Shown here in pieces: positions 1-10,066 of a stretch of 42,535 nucleotides of DNA. Under the pieces are notes generated by a model. That model did not search any database. It was not told the DNA's origin and was given only the letters and a program-made list of their open reading frames with translations. This DNA is from Glaciecola sp. UBA983. Lineage in GTDB: Bacteria > Pseudomonadota > Gammaproteobacteria > Enterobacterales > Alteromonadaceae. Within the stretch, counting starts at the first letter, position 1; every line of letters starts with the position of its first letter. A program made the position numbers and the translations under genes. The stretch is from NCBI GenBank assembly GCA_002292215.1, contig DBBN01000081.1:1-42535 (forward strand), written 5' to 3'.

Positions 1-11
1 TGGGTGTGCAT
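1..11 (-). CDS. astD: Probable start of astD (succinylglutamate-semialdehyde dehydrogenase), truncated by window edge
   Basis: Only the first three to four codons are present. On the minus strand an ATG at 11-9 is preceded by AGGA with a 7-nt spacer, and it lies 38 bp after the astA stop, in the position astD takes in ast operons. The visible residues (M-H-T-) are compatible with AstD N-termini but cannot prove identity. The call rests on operon order and the ribosome binding site. Confidence 0.4.
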
Positions 12-49
12 AATAAAATCCTGTCGTGTTGTCGTGCCAGTTGGCTGGC

Positions 50-1066
50 TTATCTTAAAGGTGCAATTCTGATCATGTCGCTGTTGTGCACATGTAATGC
101 TTTGGCAGTTTCACGCGAGATCAAGATATGATGGTCGGTGATTTCTACCGGCTGGAGCACAGCTCTAAAATCAGCAACCTGAGTATTAATAATAATGTGC
201 AGTGGGGCTTGTGGATTAATAGTGGCGATTAACGCTGGTTTACGTATAGATTCACGTACTGTTTTTAACGTATCCACTTCTGCTTCAATCGTCGGACCTG
301 CATCAAAAATATCTACATATCCACGGCATTTAAATCCTTCTTTTTCAAGCAATGCCAATGCCGGTTTAGTTTTGTCATGGACTTTGCCAATGGCGGCTTG
401 AGCGGCTTGGGATAACAGATTCACATAAATCGGATATTTAGGCATTAACTCAGCAATAAAGACTTTGTTACCAATGCCAGTAAGATAATCTACAGTCGGG
501 AAATCCATAGAGAAGAAGTGTTTTTCTAACCATTCCCAAAATGGAGAACGTCCGTTTTCATCACTGACACCTCGCATTTCTGCGATAACGCGATCAGTAA
601 AGCGGTGCTGATGTTCCGCCATAAACAAAAAACGTACTTTCGATAAAAATCGACCCATGTTCGGCTGTCGTGCTGGTTCGCGTAAAAACAACGTGCAGAT
701 TTCACTGATCCCTGAGTAATCATTACATACCGTTAATATTTCAACGGTGTTATGGATGTTAAGCTCCCGTGAAGCATGCACGACTTTACCTAAATGGTAG
801 TGATAAAAAGCATCTTCAATACCTACGCAAGCTTCAATACCACAAGTTCCGACCACTGCTTCGGTTGTGCTGTCTTGCATGACAAATAAATAGCTCTCAT
901 TTTTCGGACTGCTGACCTCTTTAGTAAAAGATGCTTCAGAACGTGTGATTTTTTTAGCTAATAAGTTGTCATTGACAGGTAATGATGTAAACCCCACACC
1001 TGATTCTTCGGCAATTTCATACAATGCCGTAAAATCAGATGTGTGTATCGGTCTGATAATATTCAT
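50..1066 (-). CDS. astA: Arginine N-succinyltransferase AstA
   Basis: First enzyme of the AST pathway: it transfers succinyl from succinyl-CoA to the alpha-amino group of arginine, starting ammonia-producing arginine catabolism in the cytosol. The 338-residue product has the family's usual length and begins with the typical GNAT-like opening MNIIRPIHTSDFTALYEIA. It then shows the conserved block around FYHYHLGKVVHASRELNIH and the ICTLFLREPAR region. ATG start at 1066, only 13 bp after the aminotransferase gene ends, so the two are surely co-transcribed. A probable astD follows. A monomeric AstA rather than the AruF/AruG pair is inferred because a single gene is seen. Confidence 0.95.
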   Translation of the reverse strand: MNIIRPIHTSDFTALYEIAEESGVGFTSLPVNDNLLAKKITRSEASFTKEVSSPKNESYLFVMQDSTTEAVVGTCGIEACVGIEDAFYHYHLGKVVHASRELNIHNTVEILTVCNDYSGISEICTLFLREPARQPNMGRFLSKVRFLFMAEHQHRFTDRVIAEMRGVSDENGRSPFWEWLEKHFFSMDFPTVDYLTGIGNKVFIAELMPKYPIYVNLLSQAAQAAIGKVHDKTKPALALLEKEGFKCRGYVDIFDAGPTIEAEVDTLKTVRESIRKPALIATINPQAPLHIIINTQVADFRAVLQPVEITDHHILISRETAKALHVHNSDMIRIAPLR

Positions 1067-1079
1067 ATCAAATCAACAA

Positions 1080-2519
<1,440 letters not shown>

Positions 2520-2545
2520 TTATGTTAAAAAAAATGAATAAGGGG

Positions 2546-3679
2546 TTAACTCAAATCAACAAATTTCAGTTGTTTTATCGCCATTTTGTTCAATGCACTG
2601 AGTTGTCTGCCTGAAAATTGCAATTGTAATAATTGGGTCTTAGCGGTGTCTGCTGAAATCAAATGTTGTTTTAGGAGCATCCGGGTTTGGACATAGCGTT
2701 CACAGGAGTTGATTAATTGTGGCGCAGATTGTTCGTAATCATTGTGCGCCAATTGATGAAACAACGTGTGAATGGGTAAATAGCTAAATGTCATTTCCTT
2801 AATAATGGCATCACTGACGTGACTTGCATGCTGTGCAATCAGCTCAGCTAATGTAGATGGATCTGGTGTCACGTCTCTTAAGCTTTCAAACTCGTCTTTC
2901 ATTAGGGCTTTTTCTGCACTTTGCATTTGTTCTTTATGTAGAATATCGAACTGTTTGAAGAAAATCCGAGTAACGGTATTTTTGCCAACATAATGAAACA
3001 TGGCGGCCATAAACATAAAGGCTGGATTGAGTTTGTAATCGGGCGCCAAAAATTTAGCACAATTTGCTGTCCCCACTGCCAGCTCCCATACACGGTGTTT
3101 AATTTCGGGGTAGGGGTCGGTGATTTGTGGCAATGTGCGTTTAAATATTAACGCCGGCAGCAACATTTGTAGGTTTTCAAAGCCAATGAAGTTAATGGCT
3201 GTTTTGAGTGTATCTACAGTAATCGGGTTATTATTTTTATCTGTTTTATGAAACGGTTTATTGTTTACGATTTTGATTATTTGGTCATAAAACCATGGAA
3301 TTTCCATCGCTAAAGGTTCAAATAACGAGTTAGAGCAAGCGGGCTTGGCGAGCATATCCATACATTGTCCAGCGAACGTATCAATATTCGCGATATGAAT
3401 AAGCTGACTCGGATTCTCTGTGACTTGTTGTGAGACTATTTGCTTAAGTACTTGGTGAAATTTTGCACTACGTGCTTGAACTACGTGCGCATGATTAGCA
3501 TTATGTTTTTCACGTAAATTATGAGCTTGTTTGTCCACATCCAAAAAGAAATCTTTTTTGCTCACGATCGAACCATGGCCAAACTCAGGATGCTTTGCCT
3601 TAAAAAAAGGCGATACAGTACGGGCATGATCAAGCGAAGCGACAAATTGTTCAAACAATGCTTGTTGTGGGATGGACAC
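2546..3679 (-). CDS. HDOD-domain protein, degenerate HD motif
   Basis: A 377-residue cytoplasmic protein whose middle part (about residues 110-310) resembles HDOD output domains, which occur in bacterial signalling proteins. The match includes an IVNNKPF-like segment, GFENLQMLLPALIF and FMAAMFHYVGKN. In many HDOD and HD-GYP proteins the last block reads LLHDIGK; here the Asp of the HD pair is Tyr (MFHYVGK), so metal-dependent phosphohydrolase activity is unlikely. The N-terminal 100 residues are not recognised. The start is GTG at 3679, with AAAGGTG shortly upstream. It lies 49 bp downstream of pabA and 236 bp upstream of argD, all in one direction. A regulatory or scaffold role is inferred only from the family. 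Confidence 0.75.
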   Translation of the reverse strand: MSIPQQALFEQFVASLDHARTVSPFFKAKHPEFGHGSIVSKKDFFLDVDKQAHNLREKHNANHAHVVQARSAKFHQVLKQIVSQQVTENPSQLIHIANIDTFAGQCMDMLAKPACSNSLFEPLAMEIPWFYDQIIKIVNNKPFHKTDKNNNPITVDTLKTAINFIGFENLQMLLPALIFKRTLPQITDPYPEIKHRVWELAVGTANCAKFLAPDYKLNPAFMFMAAMFHYVGKNTVTRIFFKQFDILHKEQMQSAEKALMKDEFESLRDVTPDPSTLAELIAQHASHVSDAIIKEMTFSYLPIHTLFHQLAHNDYEQSAPQLINSCERYVQTRMLLKQHLISADTAKTQLLQLQFSGRQLSALNKMAIKQLKFVDLS

Positions 3680-3728
3680 TAAGCAACACCTTTTTGATTG
3701 ACGTGAAAATGCGTATAGATGTAACCGA

Positions 3729-4355
3729 TTATGCTGCTGTGCAACTTTCCATACAACGCAGAAAATTATCTAAAATATCGTGTCCATGTTCGGTTAATAA
3801 CGATTCAGGATGAAATTGCACACCATAGATATGCTGTTGTTCATCTTCTATCGCCATAATCTCTATATCATCCTTGCTCAGAGTGGCACTGCTAGCATCA
3901 CTTTGTACTGGAGTACACCATGCCGTCACGGTAAAGTTTGCACTTAATGTGGATGGCTCGATAATCAATGAATGATATCGGGTGGCAGTAAAAGGATCAG
4001 CTACACCCTTAAATAATCGGCCGGTGATGTGATTTACTTGAGCGGTTTTTCCATGTTTTATGGTGGTAGCATTGGTGATGGTGGCACCAAATACTTGTGC
4101 AATCGCTTGATGCCCTAAACATACGCCTAACAGGGGTATCTTACCTGCAAATTCAGCGATGGCAGCAAGAGTAATACCGGATTCGTTTGGGGTACATGGG
4201 CCCGGTGATAGCACTAAGTAATCGGGATTTAACGCGGTGATCTGCGCGACAGTTATCGCATCGTTTCGCACGACACGCACGTCTTGACCTAACTCGACGA
4301 AGTATCGAGCTAGGTTGTGCGTGAACGAATCATAGTTATCGATCAATAACAGCAT
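3729..4355 (-). CDS. pabA: Glutamine amidotransferase subunit (PabA/TrpG)
   Basis: Class I glutamine amidotransferase, 208 residues. It supplies ammonia from glutamine to aminodeoxychorismate synthase (folate) and possibly anthranilate synthase (tryptophan). The catalytic triad is readable: C79 in GVCLGHQAI, and H182 and E184 in QFHPESLLTEHG. The PGPCTP oxyanion-region motif is at residues 51-56. The start context MLLLIDNYDSFTHNLARYF is typical. No pabB or trpE is adjacent; trpS lies 36 bp upstream. Whether it serves PabB, TrpE or both cannot be decided here, and the symbol follows the usual naming of this lone locus. Confidence 0.88.
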   Translation of the reverse strand: MLLLIDNYDSFTHNLARYFVELGQDVRVVRNDAITVAQITALNPDYLVLSPGPCTPNESGITLAAIAEFAGKIPLLGVCLGHQAIAQVFGATITNATTIKHGKTAQVNHITGRLFKGVADPFTATRYHSLIIEPSTLSANFTVTAWCTPVQSDASSATLSKDDIEIMAIEDEQQHIYGVQFHPESLLTEHGHDILDNFLRCMESCTAA

Positions 4356-4391
4356 ATGTTCTCTGCAAGGAAAGAGAGTGGAGGTTGAGTC

Positions 4392-5396
4392 TTAACGAGC
4401 AGGAATAAACCCAATGGCTTTATATACTGCTGCTAAGGTTTTGGCTGCTCGTTCAGATGCTTTTTCGGCACCTTGGTGCATGACCTGATCCAAGTAACCT
4501 CGGTCGGCACGAATGTCATGAAAACGGGCTTGAATCGGCGTTAACATATCGACTACCGCCGTTGCCACATCCCCTTTTAAATGACCGTACATTTTATCCG
4601 TATATTGCGGCACTAGCTCATCAATCGTTTGACCTGTGGTGCATGATAATAACGATAATAGATTAGAGACACCTGCCTTTTCAGCAACATCATAATAGAT
4701 GTTTGCTTGCTCATCAGAATCAGTTACGGCGCGTTTTATTTTTTTGGTTAGTACTTTTGGATCTTCTAACAGACCAACGTAATTATTAGGATTGTCATCA
4801 GATTTTGACATCTTTTTAGTGGGTTCTTGCAGGCTCATCACACGCGCACCTGATTTAGGGATGTGCGGATTGGGGATGGTTAACGTATCACCATAAGCAT
4901 TATTAAAGCGCGTCGCGATGTCGCGGGTTAACTCTAAATGCTGCTTCTGATCTTCGCCCACTGGCACTTCATTGGCTTGATATAACAAAATATCAGCAGC
5001 TTGAAGTACTGGGTAGCTATACAAACCGACATTGATATTGGCTTCGTGTTTCGCAGACTTGTCTTTGAATTGGGTCATACGGTTCAGCTCACCCATTTGC
5101 GTATAGCAATTAAGTACCCATGCAAGTTGCGCATGCTCTGGTACATGAGACTGCATGAAGATGGTGCTTTGCTCAGGGTCAATACCACAGGCAAGATATA
5201 ATGCTAAGCCATCAAGACATGCCGCATTAAGGGCTTGAGGATCTTGGCGCACCGTAATGGCGTGTAAATCAACAATCATGTACATACAATCATGTGTGGA
5301 TTGCATTGCTACCCATTGCTTTAAAGCCCCAAAATAATTACCTAGGGTTAATTGTCCAGAAGGCTGACAGCCACTTAATACGATTGGTTTGCTCAT
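4392..5396 (-). CDS. trpS: Tryptophanyl-tRNA synthetase
   Basis: Class I aminoacyl-tRNA synthetase that charges tRNA-Trp. The HIGH-like signature appears as TLGN (17-20) within [14 protein letters not shown], and KMSKS is at 195-199 in [13 protein letters not shown]. At 334 residues it matches the normal bacterial TrpS length. The ATG start at 5396 lies 9 bp after the rpe stop, so the two genes form a tight pair. In many gammaproteobacteria gph sits between rpe and trpS, and here it is absent. Confidence 0.97.
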   Translation of the reverse strand: MSKPIVLSGCQPSGQLTLGNYFGALKQWVAMQSTHDCMYMIVDLHAITVRQDPQALNAACLDGLALYLACGIDPEQSTIFMQSHVPEHAQLAWVLNCYTQMGELNRMTQFKDKSAKHEANINVGLYSYPVLQAADILLYQANEVPVGEDQKQHLELTRDIATRFNNAYGDTLTIPNPHIPKSGARVMSLQEPTKKMSKSDDNPNNYVGLLEDPKVLTKKIKRAVTDSDEQANIYYDVAEKAGVSNLLSLLSCTTGQTIDELVPQYTDKMYGHLKGDVATAVVDMLTPIQARFHDIRADRGYLDQVMHQGAEKASERAAKTLAAVYKAIGFIPAR

Positions 5397-5405
5397 GTGT
5401 ACATC

Positions 5406-6074
5406 TTATATAGTTGATAATTTTTGACGCATCGTAGTGATGACATCATTATAATTAGGTTGATTAAAAATAGCCGAGCCGGCAACGAACATATCTGCTC
5501 CAGCCGCAGCAATATCAGCGATGTTATCACAATTTATGCCACCATCGACTTCAATACGAATATCACGACCAGAGGCAGTAACGAGGGCTTTGACTTGGGC
5601 TATTTTGGTTAATGTATGAGGAATAAATGATTGACCACCGAAGCCAGGATTGACTGACATCAGTAATATATAGTCCAGTTTATGCAGTACATGATCCAAG
5701 ACATGCAACGGTGTTGCAGGGTTTAACACTAACCCTGCTTGACAACCGCCATCGATAATTAATTGTAATGAACGGTCAACATGCCCCGACGCTTCAGGGT
5801 GAAAGCTGATCATGCTTGCACCGGCTTGGACAAATTGTTCAATCATACTGTCTACCGGTGACACCATCAGGTGAACATCAATGGGGGCCGTAATGCCATA
5901 GTCGCGCAATGCTTTACAGATAGGAGCGCCAAAAGACAGATTGGGTACATAATGGTTATCCATTACATCAAAATGCACCACATCAGCACCTGCGCTGATT
6001 ACGTTAGCGACATCTTCACCTAAACGAGCAAAGTCAGCTGATAAAATTGATGGGGCAATAAGGTAAGATTGCAT
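5406..6074 (-). CDS. rpe: Ribulose-phosphate 3-epimerase
   Basis: Interconverts D-ribulose 5-phosphate and D-xylulose 5-phosphate in the pentose phosphate pathway. The 222-residue TIM barrel begins [19 protein letters not shown] and carries the metal and phosphate motifs [31 protein letters not shown] and [10 protein letters not shown]. The open frame runs 34 codons further upstream, but the ATG at 6074 is preceded by GGAG with a 7-nt spacer and matches family N-termini. It is the first gene of the leftward rpe-trpS-pabA series, with 380 bp of non-coding sequence before it. Confidence 0.96.
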   Translation of the reverse strand: MQSYLIAPSILSADFARLGEDVANVISAGADVVHFDVMDNHYVPNLSFGAPICKALRDYGITAPIDVHLMVSPVDSMIEQFVQAGASMISFHPEASGHVDRSLQLIIDGGCQAGLVLNPATPLHVLDHVLHKLDYILLMSVNPGFGGQSFIPHTLTKIAQVKALVTASGRDIRIEVDGGINCDNIADIAAAGADMFVAGSAIFNQPNYNDVITTMRQKLSTI

Positions 6075-6454
6075 ATCGTTCTCCATGTGTATTTTACTTA
6101 TTTTACACGGCTTTGCGATACGTCGCACTAGAGAAAATGACTTTTTTAAGTGCAGGACGCCGCACCACTGCGCCATGATGGTGCAATAAGGTGCTTAATG
6201 TGCACATATAATGTCATGTTTTAATGCGTGTTACGACTAAATATAGATATTTAAAACAATGGGTTACGTGTTTTTTTTAAAAATTGGCACATATCATGTA
6301 TTAGTGTTTAGCAACGCGAGAGTAAATAACCATACTGACCCGTGAATATGAATACCAAGCTAACACCTTGTATCAATGATTTAATATTTGGAATACTTAA
6401 TCGCTGTAATAATAATAATAAACAGCACACATTATTTTTAATTTGGAGAAACAC
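6075..6454. other. Divergent intergenic region between rpe and the TorF-like gene
   Basis: Non-coding, AT-rich on the right. A TAAAAT hexamer shortly upstream of rpe (near 6105, minus strand) may be its -10 box. A short GCACCA/TGGTGC inverted repeat lies near 6162-6184. The right half has an AAT-repeat tract at about 6407-6420 just before the TorF-like gene. No RNA gene or small coding region was recognised. Confidence 0.5.
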
Positions 6455-7066
6455 ATGAAACTACTAAAATTAACTGCACTATCTGCTGCATTACTTTCGA
6501 CTTCTGTTATGGCTGAATGGTCAGCCAACATAGGAGTGGTATCTGATTATCATTTCCGCGGTATTCAACAAACTCAGTCAGCTTCAGCCTCTGCAGGTGT
6601 TGATTATGAAAACGCAGGTTTTTACGCGGGTGCTTGGACTGCTGAAGTTGAAGATGGTTTAGAAGTTGACCTTTATGGTGGTTACGGGGTAGAGCTAGAT
6701 AACGGTTTATCCCTTGGTTTAGGCTATACAACTTATCAATATACTGGTGATTTTGATTCAGCTTACAACGAATTTAACTTCTCAGCTGGTATGGGAATGT
6801 TTAGTGTAGAATATTCTGTAGGTACGTGGGATGGCCCTGTAGGTGCAGAAGTTGATGCGGATTATGACTTCATTGCGCTATCTTTCGAAAAAGACGGCTT
6901 TAGTGCAACAGTCGGCTCTTGGGGTAAAGACTTCGAAGGTGAGTATGCAGAATTAGGTTACGGAACTGAAGTTGGCGGATTTGACGTAGGTGTTGGCCTA
7001 GTCTTATCTGGTAGTGATTTAAATGACAAAGAGTCATTATATTTCTCACTAGGTAAATCGTTCTAA
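6455..7066 (+). CDS. TorF-family putative outer-membrane porin
   Basis: A 203-residue exported beta-barrel candidate. A clear signal peptide (MKLLKLTALSAALLSTSVMA, cut before EWSAN) is followed by the conserved opening NIGVVSDYHFRGIQQTQ, which is characteristic of TorF/TIGR02001-type hypothetical outer-membrane proteins. Alternating aromatic-rich strands follow, ending in the terminal Phe (SLGKSF) expected for barrel insertion. The ATG at 6455 has GGAG 7-8 nt upstream; an in-frame TTG at 6443 is a poorer start. A strong terminator follows, so it is probably monocistronic. The transported substrate is unknown. Confidence 0.85.
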   Translation: MKLLKLTALSAALLSTSVMAEWSANIGVVSDYHFRGIQQTQSASASAGVDYENAGFYAGAWTAEVEDGLEVDLYGGYGVELDNGLSLGLGYTTYQYTGDFDSAYNEFNFSAGMGMFSVEYSVGTWDGPVGAEVDADYDFIALSFEKDGFSATVGSWGKDFEGEYAELGYGTEVGGFDVGVGLVLSGSDLNDKESLYFSLGKSF

Positions 7067-7093
7067 AACTGATTTCATTTTTTTAACGTATAG

Positions 7094-7128
7094 AAATACA
7101 AATACACTCACGTGTATTTGTATTTTTT
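7094..7128 (+). terminator. Rho-independent terminator after the TorF-like gene
   Basis: A perfect 14-bp stem (7094-7107 with 7112-7125), a 4-nt TCAC loop and continuous Ts to 7128. It begins 27 bp after the stop codon and precedes the next gene on the same strand by 56 bp. Confidence 0.88.
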
Positions 7129-7184
7129 GCATTTAGGCATATAATACAAGGATGGATTAATTACAATTCGAAGAAGGAGTGGAT

Positions 7185-7595
7185 ATGACAGTTTCAAATA
7201 ACGTTGTAATATTTGCATTAACAGGATTAGCAGTGGTGTCTGTTGATTTCTATCTTGCTCATCAAAAATCCGATACACCTTCGCATTGTCAGCAGCTCGC
7301 TGATAATGATTCTGTTTTTGCGCTGACTAATATGGCGTCGATATCATCGCAAGGCTCTTTGAGCTCATCCTTATCTCAATATTCAATGAAGAATGATGCT
7401 GTTAATTTAAAGTCAACACAACTTTCCAACTATTCTCAATGCATAACACAATCCGATAATTCAGTGAGTTGGATGGATTGGGTTTTTTCATGGCATGACT
7501 CACCAACGTTTCATTATTTAGATTTATTAGAATTATTAACATCAAGTGGGGATTCGAATGGTAATGCAGGTCAATCATCTCCTATTAAGTCATAA
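7185..7595 (+). CDS. Hypothetical small membrane-anchored protein
   Basis: A 136-residue protein that I do not recognise. Residues 6-25 (NVVIFALTGLAVVSVDFYLA) form one hydrophobic segment, either a signal anchor or an uncleaved signal. The rest is polar and Ser/Asn/Gln-rich with a WMDWVFSWHD patch near the C-terminus. The ATG at 7185 is preceded by AAGGAG with a 5-nt spacer; an in-frame GTG at 7179 overlaps that site and is rejected. Coding status is supported by the excellent ribosome binding site and by tight spacing (14 bp) to the DUF2970 gene. Function is unknown. Confidence 0.65.
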   Translation: MTVSNNVVIFALTGLAVVSVDFYLAHQKSDTPSHCQQLADNDSVFALTNMASISSQGSLSSSLSQYSMKNDAVNLKSTQLSNYSQCITQSDNSVSWMDWVFSWHDSPTFHYLDLLELLTSSGDSNGNAGQSSPIKS

Positions 7596-7609
7596 CGTTA
7601 ATTATTTCT

Positions 7610-7819
7610 ATGACAACCTCTAAATCAGCCCCGACCAAACCTTCCATATTGCAGGTCATTCGTGCAGTCGGTGCGAGTATGTTAGGTGTACAATCAAACA
7701 AAAATTACCAAGACGATTTTGCGACACAGAGTGTGGTGCCTTATTTGGTGGTGGGCGTGATATTTGTGATTGTATTGATCTTAAGTCTAGTGGCTTTGGT
7801 CAATGTGTTAGTGCCCTAA
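7610..7819 (+). CDS. DUF2970 small inner-membrane protein
   Basis: A 69-residue protein with the DUF2970 layout: a short polar N-terminus, the conserved ILQVIRAVGASMLGVQSNKNYQDDF block, and one C-terminal transmembrane helix (about 46-67, LVVGVIFVIVLILSLVALVN). The family function is unknown. No clear ribosome binding site precedes the ATG, so translation may be coupled to the gene 14 bp upstream. It is convergent with dam, with only 16 bp between stops. Confidence 0.8.
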   Translation: MTTSKSAPTKPSILQVIRAVGASMLGVQSNKNYQDDFATQSVVPYLVVGVIFVIVLILSLVALVNVLVP

Positions 7820-7835
7820 CACAACATCAAACGGT

Positions 7836-8672
7836 TTACTTGTATAATGCAAGTACTTCTTGAACCTTGACTCTTCCTTTCCCTTTTTGGCTAATATTAC
7901 GCTGTACTGCAAATTTAGATTGCTTCGAAGCATCTTTATATAGGGCTTTGGTAAACGGAACAAAATGATTTGAAATGACCGTTGCTATGCCTTGTTGTTG
8001 GGCTGTTAAGGCACACGCAACAAGTCTGACTTGGTCTTCATCTGTAAACGCATTTCCAGCATAGGCTGTGAAGTTAGATGTCGGATTAATTGGCGAATAA
8101 GGCGGATCGCAGTAAACGACATCATCGGTTTGTAACTGTGTAAATGCCGTAGCAAAATCGCCTTGAATAAACGTTGCTCGTTGGGCTTTTTGGGCAAAAA
8201 ATCGGATTTCATCGGCTGGAAAATAAGGGTGTTTGTAACGACCAAAAGGGACATTATATCCCCCTTTTTGATTGTAGCGGCACAAACCGTTATAGCCATG
8301 TCGATTTAAGTAAACAAATAATACTGCCCGCTCAAACGCGTCAGTACTGGCATTAAATTGTGATCTTAACGCATAATATTGTTCAGGTTGGTTGTGTTGA
8401 CCAGTAAAATACTGTTGTGCTGCGGCAATAAACGCTTCAGATTGATGTTTGATGATATTGAACAGTGCAATTAAGTCATGATTCATATCGACGAGCAGGT
8501 ATTCTTCAAACTCTAAGTTTAAAAATACCGAACCACCACCGACAAATGGCTCAACTAAACGACGTTTACCTTTGGCGGGTAAAATCGATGAAATATGTGG
8601 AATGACTTTCTTTTTGCCGCCGGCCCATTTTAAAAAGGAACGGTGGAGAGGATTATTATTTTTATTAGTCAT
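7836..8672 (-). CDS. dam: DNA adenine methyltransferase Dam (GATC)
   Basis: Alpha-class N6-adenine methyltransferase, 278 residues, expected to methylate GATC for mismatch-repair strand choice and replication timing. It shows FLKWAGGKKKVIPHI at the N-terminus, the AdoMet-binding EPFVGGGSVFLNL and the catalytic DPPY in VVYCDPPYSPINPTSNFTAY. Its ATG (8672) overlaps the damX stop by 8 nt, so translation is probably coupled. The aroK-aroB-damX-dam order matches the classical dam operon. Confidence 0.97.
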   Translation of the reverse strand: MTNKNNNPLHRSFLKWAGGKKKVIPHISSILPAKGKRRLVEPFVGGGSVFLNLEFEEYLLVDMNHDLIALFNIIKHQSEAFIAAAQQYFTGQHNQPEQYYALRSQFNASTDAFERAVLFVYLNRHGYNGLCRYNQKGGYNVPFGRYKHPYFPADEIRFFAQKAQRATFIQGDFATAFTQLQTDDVVYCDPPYSPINPTSNFTAYAGNAFTDEDQVRLVACALTAQQQGIATVISNHFVPFTKALYKDASKQSKFAVQRNISQKGKGRVKVQEVLALYK

Positions 8673-10014
8673 CCGCTATGAGTATTTCATTCTTGATAGC
8701 ACTTATCGATTTAATAAAAGGTGATAAGGCTTGCACTTCAGGTGGTAAGGAGTTTACCGCGCGACGTGCCTCTTGAATAGAAGAATAATCATTATTTAGT
8801 AATACAACGTACCAACTACCGCCATATCGTTGGGTTTCATACAGCCAGCTTTGATCTTCCAATGCATTAGCAATAATAAAATCGTTCAATGTTTCAGCGC
8901 TAGACATCCCCGCTAATTGAATGGCAAAGCGTGTATCGGAAATAGAAAAAATCCTACTAGCATCAATCATGATCTGAGTTTCAATCAGCGTTGCCGGACT
9001 CGTCGGCTTAGCTTGGCTTAGCGCCGATGATTGTTGTGCTACTAACGTTTCTGCCGCTAAGGTTTGCTTAGCAACTTGTAATTGTGTTTGTGATTCAGAC
9101 CAACTCATGACTAAACCAGGCACATTATCGATTAAGGGGGATTCCTCTACGACAGTTGAGCTAGAAATGATTGGTGTTATTTCAGTTAATAATACTTGGG
9201 TATTGACGCCACTGACATCAGCTAAAGCTTGAATGTCTTGCAGCGAGTTAACATCAGGTTCAGATGCCGCGATGACCACGGGGGCATCCAGAGTTTTAAA
9301 TATTTGCGCAAAGCGTTGTACTTGTTCTGGATATTGCATGGTCACTAAACTGATGAATAGTACACAAAACAAAATCACCATGACACCAATGAACCACGGT
9401 GAACGAAGTGCGTTTACTGGCAGGTGTAATCCATTTGCTCGTGAGTTCATACGCTCAGAAAATGCTGCGCGTTTAGCCGCAATTAAGCGTTCAAGCTCAC
9501 TGCCTTGATTATCATCAAGACTCGAAAATGATTCATTGGCTAATAATATAGGTTGGCTAGAATTACGGGCGGGTAAATATTGTTGAGCAGTTTCTGCCCA
9601 GACCGTTTCTGCAAATAAAATAACATTGAGATGCGCTTTATTATTAGCAAAACGGCTTTGTAGCACCAGATCCCAAAGTTCATGTAAAATCGTATCAGAC
9701 ATCAGTTGTGCCTGAGTAATACAGATTAATACTGGGCCGTCATACTGATTTAGACTATGTAAAAGTTCATTGAAAGGGCGGACATAAGTATTAATGGATG
9801 TGTCAACTAACTGACGACACACATTACGGCGCAAATCTGCATCTTCCATACCTGCTTCTAATTGCACATAAGCGATTTCGGATTGTTCGTCTTGTTGGGC
9901 TAAGAACGATTCCAAGTTACGATGTTGTTGCGCAATCGTATCACCACTGACAAAAATTAGTTGTGACGAATAATTGACTAAATGCTCTAAGCGTTCATGT
10001 AATTGTGAAACCAC
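8665..10014 (-). CDS. damX: DamX-like cell-division protein with SPOR domain
   Basis: A 449-residue bitopic inner-membrane protein. The first ~200 residues are cytoplasmic and resemble a degenerate AAA-type ATPase region (FVSGDTIAQQ, VLICITQAQLM), without a proper Walker A. One transmembrane helix follows at about 207-228 (WFIGVMVILFCVLFISLVTM), then a low-complexity linker. A C-terminal SPOR fold at about 365-445 (FAIQLAGMSSAETLNDFI, GGSWYVVLLNNDYSSIQEAR) should bind denuded septal peptidoglycan. The start is GTG at 10014 with AGGTG upstream. aroB lies 52 bp upstream, and dam overlaps by 8 nt downstream. Confidence 0.9.
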   Translation of the reverse strand: MVSQLHERLEHLVNYSSQLIFVSGDTIAQQHRNLESFLAQQDEQSEIAYVQLEAGMEDADLRRNVCRQLVDTSINTYVRPFNELLHSLNQYDGPVLICITQAQLMSDTILHELWDLVLQSRFANNKAHLNVILFAETVWAETAQQYLPARNSSQPILLANESFSSLDDNQGSELERLIAAKRAAFSERMNSRANGLHLPVNALRSPWFIGVMVILFCVLFISLVTMQYPEQVQRFAQIFKTLDAPVVIAASEPDVNSLQDIQALADVSGVNTQVLLTEITPIISSSTVVEESPLIDNVPGLVMSWSESQTQLQVAKQTLAAETLVAQQSSALSQAKPTSPATLIETQIMIDASRIFSISDTRFAIQLAGMSSAETLNDFIIANALEDQSWLYETQRYGGSWYVVLLNNDYSSIQEARRAVNSLPPEVQALSPFIKSISAIKNEILIADD

Positions 10015-10066
10015 ATTGCACCTGCCTCAAATAAACTAATCGCGCCTCGTCACCAAGCTTGGCTGG

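Noticed and set aside
6286..6302. Sigma-54 promoter (TGGCAC) before the TorF-like gene
   Set aside because: The -24-like TGGCAC is present but the required GC at -12 is missing.
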